Assembly (NCBI RefSeq): GCF_900639915.1
Contig: NZ_CAAAID010000004.1
Location: 186,001-250,000, forward strand
DNA length: 64,000 bases
Direction of reading: 5' to 3'
Source of the DNA: Legionella nagasakiensis
Lineage (GTDB): Bacteria > Pseudomonadota > Gammaproteobacteria > Legionellales > Legionellaceae
Position 1 is the first letter of the stretch; each line of letters begins with the position of its first letter. Positions 26,114-35,563 of this stretch are shown piece after piece. The notes under the pieces were generated by a model that had not been told where the DNA came from, ran no database searches, and was given only the letters and a program-made list of their open reading frames with translations. The position numbers and the translations under genes were made by a program.

Positions 26114-28054
26114 TTAATTTTTACTGATTGGCAAAGGTATCCGTACCTTGTAAACCTCCCCGCCACTCACTAAAACAAAAGCCTGTCCCTTCGGTAAAGA
26201 AATAATATCATCCACCCCAATCATCGACACAGAAGAAGTTTGCACCCGATCCTCATTAGTTGTATTAAAATAAACCCCATCATCCCCATGAGGTGTATCA
26301 TTCACCATAGATACCTGCGTATGACCAACCACACCCACTTGAGGCAGGATTTTGACTAGCAGGTTGGCGGTATCTTCATTTTTAACCCGGAGCATAATCA
26401 AAGTATTGAAGTTGCCCTCAGAAACATCAGCTTTAGCTCTGGAACTCAGAGCCACCTCCATGTCTTGAATGGTCTGGGCATAGGCGGTCACCTGAAAACC
26501 AGCGCCACCAGCTTTATTGAGTATTTTCACAAAGGAATCTTGGATGATTTCTGATAACTCATCGCAATGCAGGTTTAATTTGTAATTGGCATCGGTTTCC
26601 TTGTAAATTTTTCCAGCAGTAGATACCAGATCGGATAAAAATGCCTTGCCCACGGCCTGGGCGATGTTGGGGTTGGTGAGGCTGTCTAGCCCAATATATA
26701 GGATTTTTTTGTTTTTGATGATGTTCATCAACTCGATATCTTCTGGTTGTTCGTTAGATGACAGGATTTTTGAAGCGTTGCTTTTATTGATTTCTGATAA
26801 TACCGGACCGACACTAGCGGTGATTTTGTCGTAATAGTGTTTATCCATGATTGCAGCATCATACAGGTCTATCAGGATTTGATCTTGCAAGGATTCAATG
26901 TTGCCGTTTTTGATGGTCTTGTTGATGTGGGTTTTGACGTATTGAATCACGGCTTGATGACGCTCCATGGGCGACTTGGTTTTGTTGTTTTTGCCGATTT
27001 TGCTGTCGTGTTCTTCAGTGATTTCTTCGATTTGTTGATGATAGTCTGGGTAAAAGCTGGGGAGGATGGCATCGGCGTAAGTCATTAATAACTGATCCAA
27101 GCGACTGATATAGAACGATATGGATTGGTAGTTAATGGCTTGTTTCATTTCTTCTAAACAAATCGCTACGATATTGACGTATTTCCAGGCAAAGGCGGCA
27201 AACTGTTTGCCTTCTCCTTCTGCGGCAATAGCATCGGTGATTCTTGTTGCGACTTCGCTGACTTGATCGTAGTTTTTTAATGGGTTGTAGTGGGCGGATT
27301 GTTCGGGGAAGCCAAGGTGGACGATTTTAAAATCATCGGATCTGCCTGCTACTTTGGCGGCAGCTTTCATATCTCTGACAAGTTCTTGATCGCCTTTGGG
27401 ATCAACCACAATGACCGCTTCACCGTTTCTGATATCTTGATTGATCAGGATGCTGGCCAGTCTGGTTTTGCCCACCCTTGTGGTGCCAACCACAAAGGAG
27501 TGGCCGACTCTGACATCTTGGGGGATATAAACGGGCTTATCTTCTTCGCCAACACCATGCAAGAAAGGGCTTCCGCCAACGGGTGGATCGGGTCGAAATG
27601 GGTTTAATTTTGAGCGTATGTTGAGCCACTTGGCTAATGTGCTGTGTTCATGGTTTTGGCAAAAGCGACGCACTGCTTGATAGCATTTGCCCCTTTGCAT
27701 GAAGCGTTCATTTTTGACTTGTTTGATTTGATGCAGCTTTTGAGTATGGCTTGGTCGCCAGCGAAACCCCCTGCCAATGAATAGCCAATTTTTTGATAGG
27801 GGTATCTGGGTGGTTGATAGCGCATAGGTGGGCATGGCCAGTAAACGGTGGTGGTAGCGTTTTACTTTTAATGCCTGATAACCACGAAATAGCCCCGGAA
27901 TGAATAGAGTGATTGCTGCGTATTTTGCCATGCCTTGGGTAAGCAGGAAAAAATGCGGTTGGGTGTAGGCTAATATGGCTAAGGTAATGCAGGTAATTGC
28001 AGAATAGGCTTCTGTGGGTTCACGTAATAAATTATTAATGGGGTAGTCTTTCAT
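26114..28054 (-). CDS. traD: Conjugative coupling ATPase TraD (VirD4 type)
   Basis: The coupling protein docks the relaxosome to the transfer channel. The 646 residues have two N-terminal membrane segments, the family's GRGFRWRPSHTQKLHQI motif near residue 95, Walker A VGTTRVGKTRLAS near 190, Walker B-like EAVIVVDPKGDQE, and a C-terminal AAA region. The RGFRW and TQKL pattern matches PFGI-1/SXT-class TraD. It ends the transfer operon, which runs from lvrA to here on the minus strand. Confidence 0.93.
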   Translation of the reverse strand: MKDYPINNLLREPTEAYSAITCITLAILAYTQPHFFLLTQGMAKYAAITLFIPGLFRGYQALKVKRYHHRLLAMPTYALSTTQIPLSKNWLFIGRGFRWRPSHTQKLHQIKQVKNERFMQRGKCYQAVRRFCQNHEHSTLAKWLNIRSKLNPFRPDPPVGGSPFLHGVGEEDKPVYIPQDVRVGHSFVVGTTRVGKTRLASILINQDIRNGEAVIVVDPKGDQELVRDMKAAAKVAGRSDDFKIVHLGFPEQSAHYNPLKNYDQVSEVATRITDAIAAEGEGKQFAAFAWKYVNIVAICLEEMKQAINYQSISFYISRLDQLLMTYADAILPSFYPDYHQQIEEITEEHDSKIGKNNKTKSPMERHQAVIQYVKTHINKTIKNGNIESLQDQILIDLYDAAIMDKHYYDKITASVGPVLSEINKSNASKILSSNEQPEDIELMNIIKNKKILYIGLDSLTNPNIAQAVGKAFLSDLVSTAGKIYKETDANYKLNLHCDELSEIIQDSFVKILNKAGGAGFQVTAYAQTIQDMEVALSSRAKADVSEGNFNTLIMLRVKNEDTANLLVKILPQVGVVGHTQVSMVNDTPHGDDGVYFNTTNEDRVQTSSVSMIGVDDIISLPKGQAFVLVSGGEVYKVRIPLPISKN

Positions 28055-28056
28055 GC

Positions 28057-28383
28057 TTATCTCCAGAGCATCAGTAAATCAATCAGGATAAAGGTGGCGA
28101 GCAAATACCAGCGTGCGCTTTTGGCCATGTTGAGCTGGTGGCTGCTTAGCTCAGTTTGCTGTTGAAAACGGTGGATGATTTTAGGCCATAGCAGTATAAA
28201 TGCCAGATAAAAAACGCCATGGAATATGAGAAACCAAGGCTTCATGGTTGTGAGTTGATGTTGTACTTGCATGAGTGAAGATGAATGATTGAATAACCAA
28301 GGGATTATCAGCAGAATTGCGAAAATTGGCAAAATAGCTTGAATCAGGACTATAATAGTTGAACGTAGGTAATTTTTTAGCAT
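28057..28383 (-). CDS. Small membrane protein between traG and traD
   Basis: A 108-residue protein with three hydrophobic segments (about 10-30, 48-66 and 92-107). It starts 14 bases before the small divergent gene and ends three bases before traD, so it is surely co-transcribed with traD. No family is recognised with confidence; small membrane proteins at this position occur in MPF_G elements. Confidence 0.65.
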   Translation of the reverse strand: MLKNYLRSTIIVLIQAILPIFAILLIIPWLFNHSSSLMQVQHQLTTMKPWFLIFHGVFYLAFILLWPKIIHRFQQQTELSSHQLNMAKSARWYLLATFILIDLLMLWR

Positions 28384-28397
28384 AGGGATAGCTCCAA

Positions 28398-28571
28398 ATG
28401 AGAAAGGTATTTCAATTGTTGGCAGTGGTGCTGGATGCCATTGTTGGCGTTATAGATGATAAGCCTCGCAAGCCATATATGAGTATTGATGAAGCGCGTG
28501 AGAAGTACGATGCTGGCTTGATTGGTATGCATGAATTCAATCAAGTCTTTGAACGAAAAGATACCTTTTAA
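28398..28571 (+). CDS. 57-residue membrane-anchored SHOCT-like protein, opposite to the transfer operon
   Basis: The frame starts MRKVFQLLAVVLDAIVGVID, a hydrophobic N-terminus, followed by DDKPRKPYMSIDEAREKYD and ending LIGMHEFNQVFERKDTF. The end resembles the SHOCT pattern of a short helix with GLI..EF. It fills the gap between traG and the small membrane gene on the other strand. I prefer it over the minus-strand 67-codon frame there, whose composition is less protein-like. The ribosome-binding site is weak. Without homologs this remains a candidate. Confidence 0.5.
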   Translation: MRKVFQLLAVVLDAIVGVIDDKPRKPYMSIDEAREKYDAGLIGMHEFNQVFERKDTF

Positions 28572-28576
28572 TTGAT

Positions 28577-30130
28577 TCATCGTATCACCCCTGTAGCAAT
28601 TTTTGCTCCTGTCTTTGCTGCCTGTATACCCGATTGGCTTAAGCTTTCACTTTGTTGCACCGAACTATCAATCATTCCCATTAAGCTTGTGCCTGCTTCA
28701 CCACCAAAATGACTGGACATTCTCAGCAATAACACCGGAGCTGCAAAATAAAACATGACCGCCATATTTTTCATGGCTGCAATGGCTTCATTTTCACCCA
28801 ATGGATCAAGCACAGTGCGTTCAACAAATCCCACAAGATGCCAGAGGTATTGCAAAAATATGGTCATGATAAACATGGCGCATAGGCTTCCTAATGCTCT
28901 GGTACTGTAGCAACTAAGCGTTAATACGATTGGCGTTAAGATAATCAGAAAGAACATGAAAAATGCCTGCATGACGGGCAGGGTCTGCATAATCGATTCA
29001 CGTTTTAACGGTGTTGATGTCCATGATTTAGCCCATTGACCGACATTGACTAAACTATTGGTAATAGCACTACCCACTTGGCCATTGTTGGTATCCATCA
29101 TGTTTTTAACCGCATTAATCTGCATGTCTTTGCTGTCGTTTAATAACATTTTGGCGACATAATCTTCCGCGCTAATCTCTGCTTTCCATGCTTTGGGGTG
29201 TTTCAATTTGTACTGGCGAACGCGATCCAGCATGGCGTAATAGTTCAGGTGCTTATTGAAGAAGCTGGCTTTGTTGGCCACTTCAACCAAATCGGTTCGA
29301 ATTTTATTCCACCATTGCTGGCAACTGGGATAACCATTTTCCGGCAGTTGTTCTTCTGCCAAGTCGCCTCGATTACGTGCCTTTTGCAGATTCGGATTAG
29401 GTGCTTGATTGTAACTAAACCCTGCGACTGGGTGTCTGGCATGAATTTTTGCGTAATAAAGCTGTTGTAATATCTTTGAACCCATCCAGCTTAAGTCTTC
29501 TTCTCCACCAAAGCGTTTAAATAAAGGGTCGATTTCACTGGCTGGATGCTTATCGTGATAAAACTGCGTTCTGGCTTCAATGAAACATTGGCGGTGAAAA
29601 TCCAAGGCTTGAGAGCGGACATCGTGTGGCAGGTACGTGGATACCAAATCGCCTTCGATGGATTGTAGGCTATCGGTGCAGCCAGTCACTTTCATTAGGC
29701 TATAGGTAAAACTCGACATGAAGTTTTGAATCATGGCAAAGCCAATGGGAATCTTAACTTGTTTGGTCAAAACATCGGCAAAGGCTTCATCATAGGTTGT
29801 ACCGGTATCGCCAATGCTTGCAGAAGATGGCGATTTTAATCCGCATAACGGCTTAAATTGCAGTGCCTTGGTTTCAAGAGGAACACAGGGATACACAAAT
29901 ATACCGCAGATGAAAACCGTGATGGCCAGTTCATACAAAAAGTGGTTTAAGGCATGTTCGACAGCAAAAAAGGCTCCAGCAGGCACCAAGACATTTTTTA
30001 AAAAACGATACCCAACGGCCAGAAACCCCAGATATAACAGCCCCGTTTGCCACAGGGCGTTAAATAAGATTTCATATTGCTGCCAGCCAAGGTAGGTGGT
30101 ATATAAGGATAGTGGGTTAAAGACAATCAT
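28577..30130 (-). CDS. traG: Conjugal transfer protein TraG (N-terminal domain family)
   Basis: TraG-N-type proteins are inner-membrane factors for mating-pair stabilisation and channel assembly. The 517 residues include several membrane segments in the first 90 residues and around 370-460, a large periplasmic part with paired Cys, and no ATPase motifs (so it is not the VirD4 kind of TraG). The start at 30130 (MIVFNPLSLYTTYLG) has AAGGGG six bases upstream and directly follows the previous gene's stop. Confidence 0.85.
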   Translation of the reverse strand: MIVFNPLSLYTTYLGWQQYEILFNALWQTGLLYLGFLAVGYRFLKNVLVPAGAFFAVEHALNHFLYELAITVFICGIFVYPCVPLETKALQFKPLCGLKSPSSASIGDTGTTYDEAFADVLTKQVKIPIGFAMIQNFMSSFTYSLMKVTGCTDSLQSIEGDLVSTYLPHDVRSQALDFHRQCFIEARTQFYHDKHPASEIDPLFKRFGGEEDLSWMGSKILQQLYYAKIHARHPVAGFSYNQAPNPNLQKARNRGDLAEEQLPENGYPSCQQWWNKIRTDLVEVANKASFFNKHLNYYAMLDRVRQYKLKHPKAWKAEISAEDYVAKMLLNDSKDMQINAVKNMMDTNNGQVGSAITNSLVNVGQWAKSWTSTPLKRESIMQTLPVMQAFFMFFLIILTPIVLTLSCYSTRALGSLCAMFIMTIFLQYLWHLVGFVERTVLDPLGENEAIAAMKNMAVMFYFAAPVLLLRMSSHFGGEAGTSLMGMIDSSVQQSESLSQSGIQAAKTGAKIATGVIR

Positions 30131-30131
30131 A

Positions 30132-31493
30132 TTAAGCCCCTTGGTTGATATAAACCGCACCATTTTTCACGGCAGGTTGTTCCCGATCTTGCCCGGGCAG
30201 GTTTTTGCTTTGAGCTTGTTGGCGTATTTCCATGATCATGCCCAGTGTTTCTGTCATCATTTTTTTGCGGACTTCATTTTCAAAAGCCAGAGAGTGAATA
30301 TCGTCATCCAGTTTTTTCAATGCAAAACGAACCATGTTGAGCGCGGGTTTTAAATTTTGTACTTCTTGAACCTGCAAGCCAGCCTGTAACATCCGGCGCA
30401 TCATCAGCGCTTTATCCAGCATATTTTGCACCGCGATTTCTTCAGCCAGTTTTGAAACGGTCAACAGTTGTTCTTCACGGGGCAGGTGTTGAATGGTGAG
30501 AATAATTTCATCGGTAATCAGTAAATTAGAAGCGCTGACTTTACGAAGATTGTCCTCGGTTAAAGCCCATGAGCCATGGACCAGATTCCACAAGGCTTTG
30601 GCAATATTCTGGCTGCATGTATTGGCATTGGCGCAACTTTGCAACAGCGCTGATAAACCTATACCTGCCTTAGCATCATGATTTTCTTTGTTATCGCTGG
30701 TACTGACATGGATATCACCCAAAACTTTAACTGCCCATAATGCAGCATCATTGGGTGATGGCCATATCTGGGTCATTGGTGTGTGTTCGTGGGGTTTAGC
30801 TGTGCTATCAAGCGGTTTGCGTTCAAGCAGGATGTTATAGCCCGCTATGACTACATCATTGATCACTTTAATCGGTCGTTGAAACTTACCACCAGCATTG
30901 CCTTTTTCATTGCCAATCCACGGTAAACCATATTCATCACGCTTCTTGGCAATGCTTTTTGAGGTTTCGGTCACATCGACATTATCGGTTTTTGCACGTT
31001 TGGCTGCATCCAGCCAGCCTTGGCTATCGGATACTGATAACATGCTTTCAACTGGCGATTGGTTTTGCTCCAAAGCTTGTTTGACTTGCTGGCAATCTTT
31101 GACCTTGAGGGTAAATTCATTTTGCGCACTGGCAGCCGTATTTTGGATGACGTTGTATAAAGCCGGCATGGATTGTTGCAGTTTATAGAGGGGATAGCCT
31201 GCCACTGAGCCTTTAAGATTTCCTATTACACCGGCAGGAATATTAATCGCTGATTTTTTTAAATCCTGAAAGGTATTGGTAATTGATACGACTGGATTAA
31301 ACCCACTACAGGAAAAGCCCATGCGCCCATCGATATCGGCACCAATGCGTAAGGTTTGATCTTTATTAATCGGAGGCACAAACAAATTTGAAGCACCGCC
31401 TAATTGATAATAATAATCCGATTGGCTTGGCATAAAATCACCAGCCAGGGCGAGAGATGGAAATAACAGGGTGATGATGAGCGTTTTTTTCAT
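30132..31493 (-). CDS. Integrating conjugative element protein, PFL_4711 family (TIGR03755)
   Basis: A periplasmic component of GI-class mating channels. The 453 residues begin with a signal peptide (KKTLIITLLFPSLALAGDF) and continue with YYYQLGGASNLFVPPI and LRIGADIDGRMGFSCSGFNP, which mark the TIGR03755 family. A long C-terminal helical part ends in an Arg/Gln-rich tail. The start at 31493 gives a clean signal peptide; the frame extends 33 codons further but overlaps the upstream gene. Confidence 0.88.
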   Translation of the reverse strand: MKKTLIITLLFPSLALAGDFMPSQSDYYYQLGGASNLFVPPINKDQTLRIGADIDGRMGFSCSGFNPVVSITNTFQDLKKSAINIPAGVIGNLKGSVAGYPLYKLQQSMPALYNVIQNTAASAQNEFTLKVKDCQQVKQALEQNQSPVESMLSVSDSQGWLDAAKRAKTDNVDVTETSKSIAKKRDEYGLPWIGNEKGNAGGKFQRPIKVINDVVIAGYNILLERKPLDSTAKPHEHTPMTQIWPSPNDAALWAVKVLGDIHVSTSDNKENHDAKAGIGLSALLQSCANANTCSQNIAKALWNLVHGSWALTEDNLRKVSASNLLITDEIILTIQHLPREEQLLTVSKLAEEIAVQNMLDKALMMRRMLQAGLQVQEVQNLKPALNMVRFALKKLDDDIHSLAFENEVRKKMMTETLGMIMEIRQQAQSKNLPGQDREQPAVKNGAVYINQGA

Positions 31494-31501
31494 AAGTGCC
31501 C

Positions 31502-32557
31502 CTATCGTTTTTGAGGTTGACCCACTTTGGGAAAGGTTAAAAAGCGCACGAGTTTGCCATGATGCTGCACACAACCTCGGTACTTGCGCCACAACACAAA
31601 CACATAATTGCCATTCCCTGCTTTATCATCCTCAATACCAAAATCATCAGGATCACCTGGGTGAATCGTGCGATTGTTTGGATAGACTTCCTGCCAGATA
31701 ACCTTGCTGTTATTCGGATCAAAAATGGCATTGGCGACAATGCAGTTTTGTCCGCAGCTGTTGCTGGTGGATTTGGTGACATGTAACGAATTTTGATTGG
31801 TCACAATATCCACCGCGTGCATGGCAGCCACCACTGAGGCGCGATAATTATAAGGCTGGGTGATACGCATCAGGCGTGGGATTTCAGAACCCCAGATATG
31901 GGTGAAGCTGCCAATGTCATGATTAATGAGTAACTGTGGGTGTGTTGCCATATAAACGAGTTCAGCGGCTTCCGTTCTATCCATGATGGCATCGGCCTCT
32001 GACAGATAATAAGGCATGCCAAAACCCGTTTCAGGGCGATGCGATAAATAAGGAAACCGATAAAATCCAGCCGGGCTGCCAATAACATCGACTACACGAG
32101 TACGCTCGTCATTGCCATGAAGGTTGGTATTCTGCCCAGCATCATTGCCAAAGCCTAAATTAAAGCCAGTCGCTGCTTGATAGGCTTTTTGATACACACT
32201 TCTTGCAACAGCGTTTTCATATAATGCCCGTGCTTCAAGCCAAGGGTTTTCTTCTGGGTTATGGCTGACAGTAATCACCAAATCAGGCAGAAATTGTTCA
32301 ACGGCTGGAGTAAACTCAATCTTTGGTGGGAATTTTTTCACCGTCCAAGCACAAGAGCCAATGATTTTATAATGGCTGTTGTGAAAGATTTTTTGTAAGA
32401 TGCGCCCTGCAATAGTGAAGCTATTCATTGGATGCGGTGGTTTCGTGCTTTCCTCAGCCAATACTGGATTAGTCATAAAAATAAGCCCGGTTATCGTCAG
32501 GTACTTTAGGCTGTTCGAGTTTTTCAGCCATGATTTCAGCAGCTTCAAGGACATCAT
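31502..32557 (-). CDS. Integrating conjugative element protein, PFL_4710 family (TIGR03756)
   Basis: A periplasmic transfer protein with a signal sequence (LKYLTITGLIFMTNPVLA). The conserved GSCAWTVKKF, PDLVITVSHNPEENPWLEAR and ETGFGMPYYLSEADAIMDRTE are characteristic of TIGR03756. I set the start at 32557, where GGAG precedes the ATG by seven bases; this overlaps the end of traC by 89 bases. In related elements a PFL_4709-type gene usually sits between traC and this gene; none is seen here. Confidence 0.87.
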   Translation of the reverse strand: MMSLKLLKSWLKNSNSLKYLTITGLIFMTNPVLAEESTKPPHPMNSFTIAGRILQKIFHNSHYKIIGSCAWTVKKFPPKIEFTPAVEQFLPDLVITVSHNPEENPWLEARALYENAVARSVYQKAYQAATGFNLGFGNDAGQNTNLHGNDERTRVVDVIGSPAGFYRFPYLSHRPETGFGMPYYLSEADAIMDRTEAAELVYMATHPQLLINHDIGSFTHIWGSEIPRLMRITQPYNYRASVVAAMHAVDIVTNQNSLHVTKSTSNSCGQNCIVANAIFDPNNSKVIWQEVYPNNRTIHPGDPDDFGIEDDKAGNGNYVFVLWRKYRGCVQHHGKLVRFLTFPKVGQPQKR

Positions 32558-35210
32558 GTTCTTTCTCCAGTAAATGGCGTTCAGCTTTTTCACTTTTTTC
32601 ATTCATCAACAGTGCTAATAAATAGCGTGGCGGAATGACACGAAATAATCCTTGGTATCGTGAACCTAATAAAACGGCTTCGGCATACAATCCTTTTTGT
32701 GAGTCAATATCACGAATCAATGCTTCTTGTTGTGGGGTCAGGGTTTTAAACTGCTTGATGTTGGTGATTTCATTTTCATCCAGTCCAAGGGCAATCCAAG
32801 TTTCAATCAACGATAAAATCTTAGTGGCTTTGGCTGAGCTCATGTCAGCCACATTTTGTGTAACAGGAATCAGCCAAAGGCCAAGTTTACGAGCGACTTT
32901 AGCGATTAAGGTGGCGTAAGAAACAATGACATCAATTTCAAACTGCAAATGGGCTTCATCGATAATCAGAAACATGGGTCTTGAATCGTTTTGTGTACGT
33001 TCGGCCATGGCAAGAATTCTGGGTAACAAAGACACCATCACCAATGCCAGTTTGCCCCGGTCATCTTTAATGGCTGATATATCAATATGGAAAATATCAA
33101 AATCATCTAAGGGTTCAGTGGGTACATTGAAAAAACGTGCTTTAGAACTGTTGATGACGTAACTTTTCAACCGGTCTGCCATATCTTGCAGGCGCTCTTT
33201 TTTCCGCTGGATAGGTTCTTTGTCTATACGTCGTTCAAAGGCTTGAAGCACATGTTCGGTAAGCATTTGCGGTACTTTTTTCTGAACAGAGTCTAAAATC
33301 GCATCACCTAATATTTCAATTAACAGCGTTTCATCGGCTAATGTAAAACCTTCTTCTTCCCGATTATTGGCTTCGGTGATCATGGTTCTTAAGGCCAAAG
33401 CCAATTCTGTTAAGTAGGAGCGTGTTTCATTCTGGCATTGCAATTCATCTTCACTGGCAGGTGTTGATTGTTCTTTTTTTAATTGCATCAATTGCTCAGC
33501 TTTTAGGGAGGATTGCTCGGAAATCTCAGGGATGGCCTTGTACGCATCACAGAAGGGATTTAGCGGAACGGCCTTGTCCTTCTGATTTGAAAGTAATAAT
33601 TGTTTAGTCTGTAAGCCATGCTTTTGACAATGGGTTAAAATGCGATCAAAAGAATTACCCATTTCAAAGAGGACAATACGGGCATTTTTCATAGCCAGTA
33701 AAGATTGAATCAACCAGCCAGTTAACACTGATTTACCACCACCGGAGTTGGCAAAGATGGCACAGTGCGAGTTTTGGCTGACAAATTCATGGTGTAGTAA
33801 ATCAAAAAAGACCGGTTCACCCAGACGATTAAAAAAAGTAAAGCACGGCAAGTGTCTGGCACCTTGATTACGTCCATAAACAGGTAATAAGGCTGCAAGT
33901 TCAGTGGCATACATGAGCCGGTCATAACATAGATATTGTCTGGCATATTGGGGAATGAAATTAAATGGTAATGCGTTCAGATAAGAGTTAAGCGGATGCA
34001 CATCATAGGCTGAATCAATCAAAGGCATTTTGGCTTCAATAAAGATATCGTGTAGTCTTTTCTCAACTTCCTTTGTATCACCATCAGTACGATAAAAAAC
34101 GGCTTGATTGACCCAGAACAAACGATTGCCCATGGTTAATTCATTACGGGCAGTTTTGATATCATCACGCACTTGCTGGGGTTTTAGGCTGGTACCAACG
34201 ATGCCTTTTTCAAGCTTTGTTAAATGGGCATCGAGGGCGGTGTCATTGGCAAAAACGACTTGAATGGTATAAATACTGCCTTCGGGAAGCGTATCTAATA
34301 ATGCATATCGATGTTTGGGGTTGGCTTGTGGTCGTTCTCTTGAAATGAGGCCAATCGCTGGCGCTTCTTTTAAGCCATCCACATATAGAACTCGATGTTT
34401 CGTTCCATCAAACATAAAACCCTGTTCATCACTTTCTGGTTGGGTAAATAAGATATTTTGCGCCAGATTAAATCCTGCTGGTTTCGGGCTTGGATAAGGA
34501 AACTGTTTAAGTAATTGCTCAGCATTTTTAGGATTAAACCAGCGTACCCACCATTGATAATAATCTTTGCCGGATAACCGCTTTAAAGCCAGCCCGGGTG
34601 AACGCAGCTTGGTTTCAATCTGAGTTAAAACGTCTTGATGTTCTTTGAGTGCATCACCCCGACTTGGATTTAATGCATGATACTGGCGATAAAACAACAC
34701 TCGAATGCGTCGCCTTCTGCCTCGAAAGGGTTGTCCTGTTTTAGGATCGATAAATAAGCCTTCCGGGCGAGACATTTTTTGGAACAGATCCCTTAAACGA
34801 CGGAGATAATCCTGCGTCATTGGGCTATGAAGGGTTTTCTCATCGATAGAGTGACTGATATGTTCCATGACCGGTTCAAGGTCATATTCATCTTGCACAT
34901 ACATTTGCATCACCCAAGGATCAACGGCATGAAGGGGCACAACCGATGCAAAGGTATCTCGTATTTTATCAAAGACTGCTTGCAGGTGACTGGTAGCTGC
35001 TGCTTCTGCTGGTATATCACCCAGTTCAAAGCCCGAGCCTAAACTTTTACCATCACCCAATAAAAAGACTTGATGCCCATCGTCAAAATCGGCGATGTTT
35101 AATCGGTCTGCAAAAGATAGTTGGGTATTGCTAAAACATTGTTTAACCGTCTTTATTGTACAGGCATGAGGATTTTTCTTGCCCAGTAACCAATCCCATA
35201 ATGCATTCAT
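32469..35210 (-). CDS. traC: Conjugative transfer ATPase TraC/VirB4 type (PFL_4706, TIGR03744)
   Basis: The VirB4-class ATPase powers pilus and channel assembly at the inner membrane. The 913 residues have Walker A SGGGKSVLTGWL near residue 490, Walker B PMFLIIDEAHLQF, a later TQNVAD sensor-like motif, and the N-terminal GLFIDPKTGQPFRGRRRR found in the PFL_4706 family. Length and motifs are complete, so the ATPase should be active. Confidence 0.94.
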   Translation of the reverse strand: MNALWDWLLGKKNPHACTIKTVKQCFSNTQLSFADRLNIADFDDGHQVFLLGDGKSLGSGFELGDIPAEAAATSHLQAVFDKIRDTFASVVPLHAVDPWVMQMYVQDEYDLEPVMEHISHSIDEKTLHSPMTQDYLRRLRDLFQKMSRPEGLFIDPKTGQPFRGRRRRIRVLFYRQYHALNPSRGDALKEHQDVLTQIETKLRSPGLALKRLSGKDYYQWWVRWFNPKNAEQLLKQFPYPSPKPAGFNLAQNILFTQPESDEQGFMFDGTKHRVLYVDGLKEAPAIGLISRERPQANPKHRYALLDTLPEGSIYTIQVVFANDTALDAHLTKLEKGIVGTSLKPQQVRDDIKTARNELTMGNRLFWVNQAVFYRTDGDTKEVEKRLHDIFIEAKMPLIDSAYDVHPLNSYLNALPFNFIPQYARQYLCYDRLMYATELAALLPVYGRNQGARHLPCFTFFNRLGEPVFFDLLHHEFVSQNSHCAIFANSGGGKSVLTGWLIQSLLAMKNARIVLFEMGNSFDRILTHCQKHGLQTKQLLLSNQKDKAVPLNPFCDAYKAIPEISEQSSLKAEQLMQLKKEQSTPASEDELQCQNETRSYLTELALALRTMITEANNREEEGFTLADETLLIEILGDAILDSVQKKVPQMLTEHVLQAFERRIDKEPIQRKKERLQDMADRLKSYVINSSKARFFNVPTEPLDDFDIFHIDISAIKDDRGKLALVMVSLLPRILAMAERTQNDSRPMFLIIDEAHLQFEIDVIVSYATLIAKVARKLGLWLIPVTQNVADMSSAKATKILSLIETWIALGLDENEITNIKQFKTLTPQQEALIRDIDSQKGLYAEAVLLGSRYQGLFRVIPPRYLLALLMNEKSEKAERHLLEKEHDVLEAAEIMAEKLEQPKVPDDNRAYFYD

Positions 35211-35218
35211 AAAGCCCC

Positions 35219-35563
35219 CTAATATAATTCAGATGCCAAGGCATACTGGTTTTGTTTGTAGAGGAAAAACCGCGTGGTGTAAGCCGGCTTGATGATCTGC
35301 TCATCGCCAATATTGGCGACATGCGCAAAGACATGGATTGGGATTTCTGGATTAGCCAACGCCTTAAAAGCAGGTTGGGCTTGTTTTACAGATACCCTCT
35401 GAGCTCTCAAAGGCTGGACAGGTTTTTGGCTGTGCTGATACAACTGGCTTACTGTTAAGCCTTGTTCTGGAATGGTGCCTGATGTCACCTTTGCAGTTGA
35501 ACAAGCGCATAAACTCAGACTAGCGCAAAGCATTATCAAATTCTTTTGGTTGATGGTAGCCAT
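35219..35563 (-). CDS. Conjugative element lipoprotein (TIGR03751)
   Basis: A 114-residue outer-membrane lipoprotein: signal sequence MATINQKNLIMLCASLSLCA with lipobox LCAC, lipidated Cys at 21. It probably plays a VirB7/TraV-like role in stabilising the core complex. The TRFFLYKQNQYALASE end matches the TIGR03751 family. It overlaps the upstream TraB-like gene by 44 bases. Confidence 0.82.
   Translation of the reverse strand: MATINQKNLIMLCASLSLCACSTAKVTSGTIPEQGLTVSQLYQHSQKPVQPLRAQRVSVKQAQPAFKALANPEIPIHVFAHVANIGDEQIIKPAYTTRFFLYKQNQYALASELY

Noticed and set aside
28377-28580. Minus-strand 67-codon frame between traG and the small membrane gene
   Set aside because: The opposite-strand 57-codon frame looks more like a real protein; this one overlaps traG and lacks a good start.
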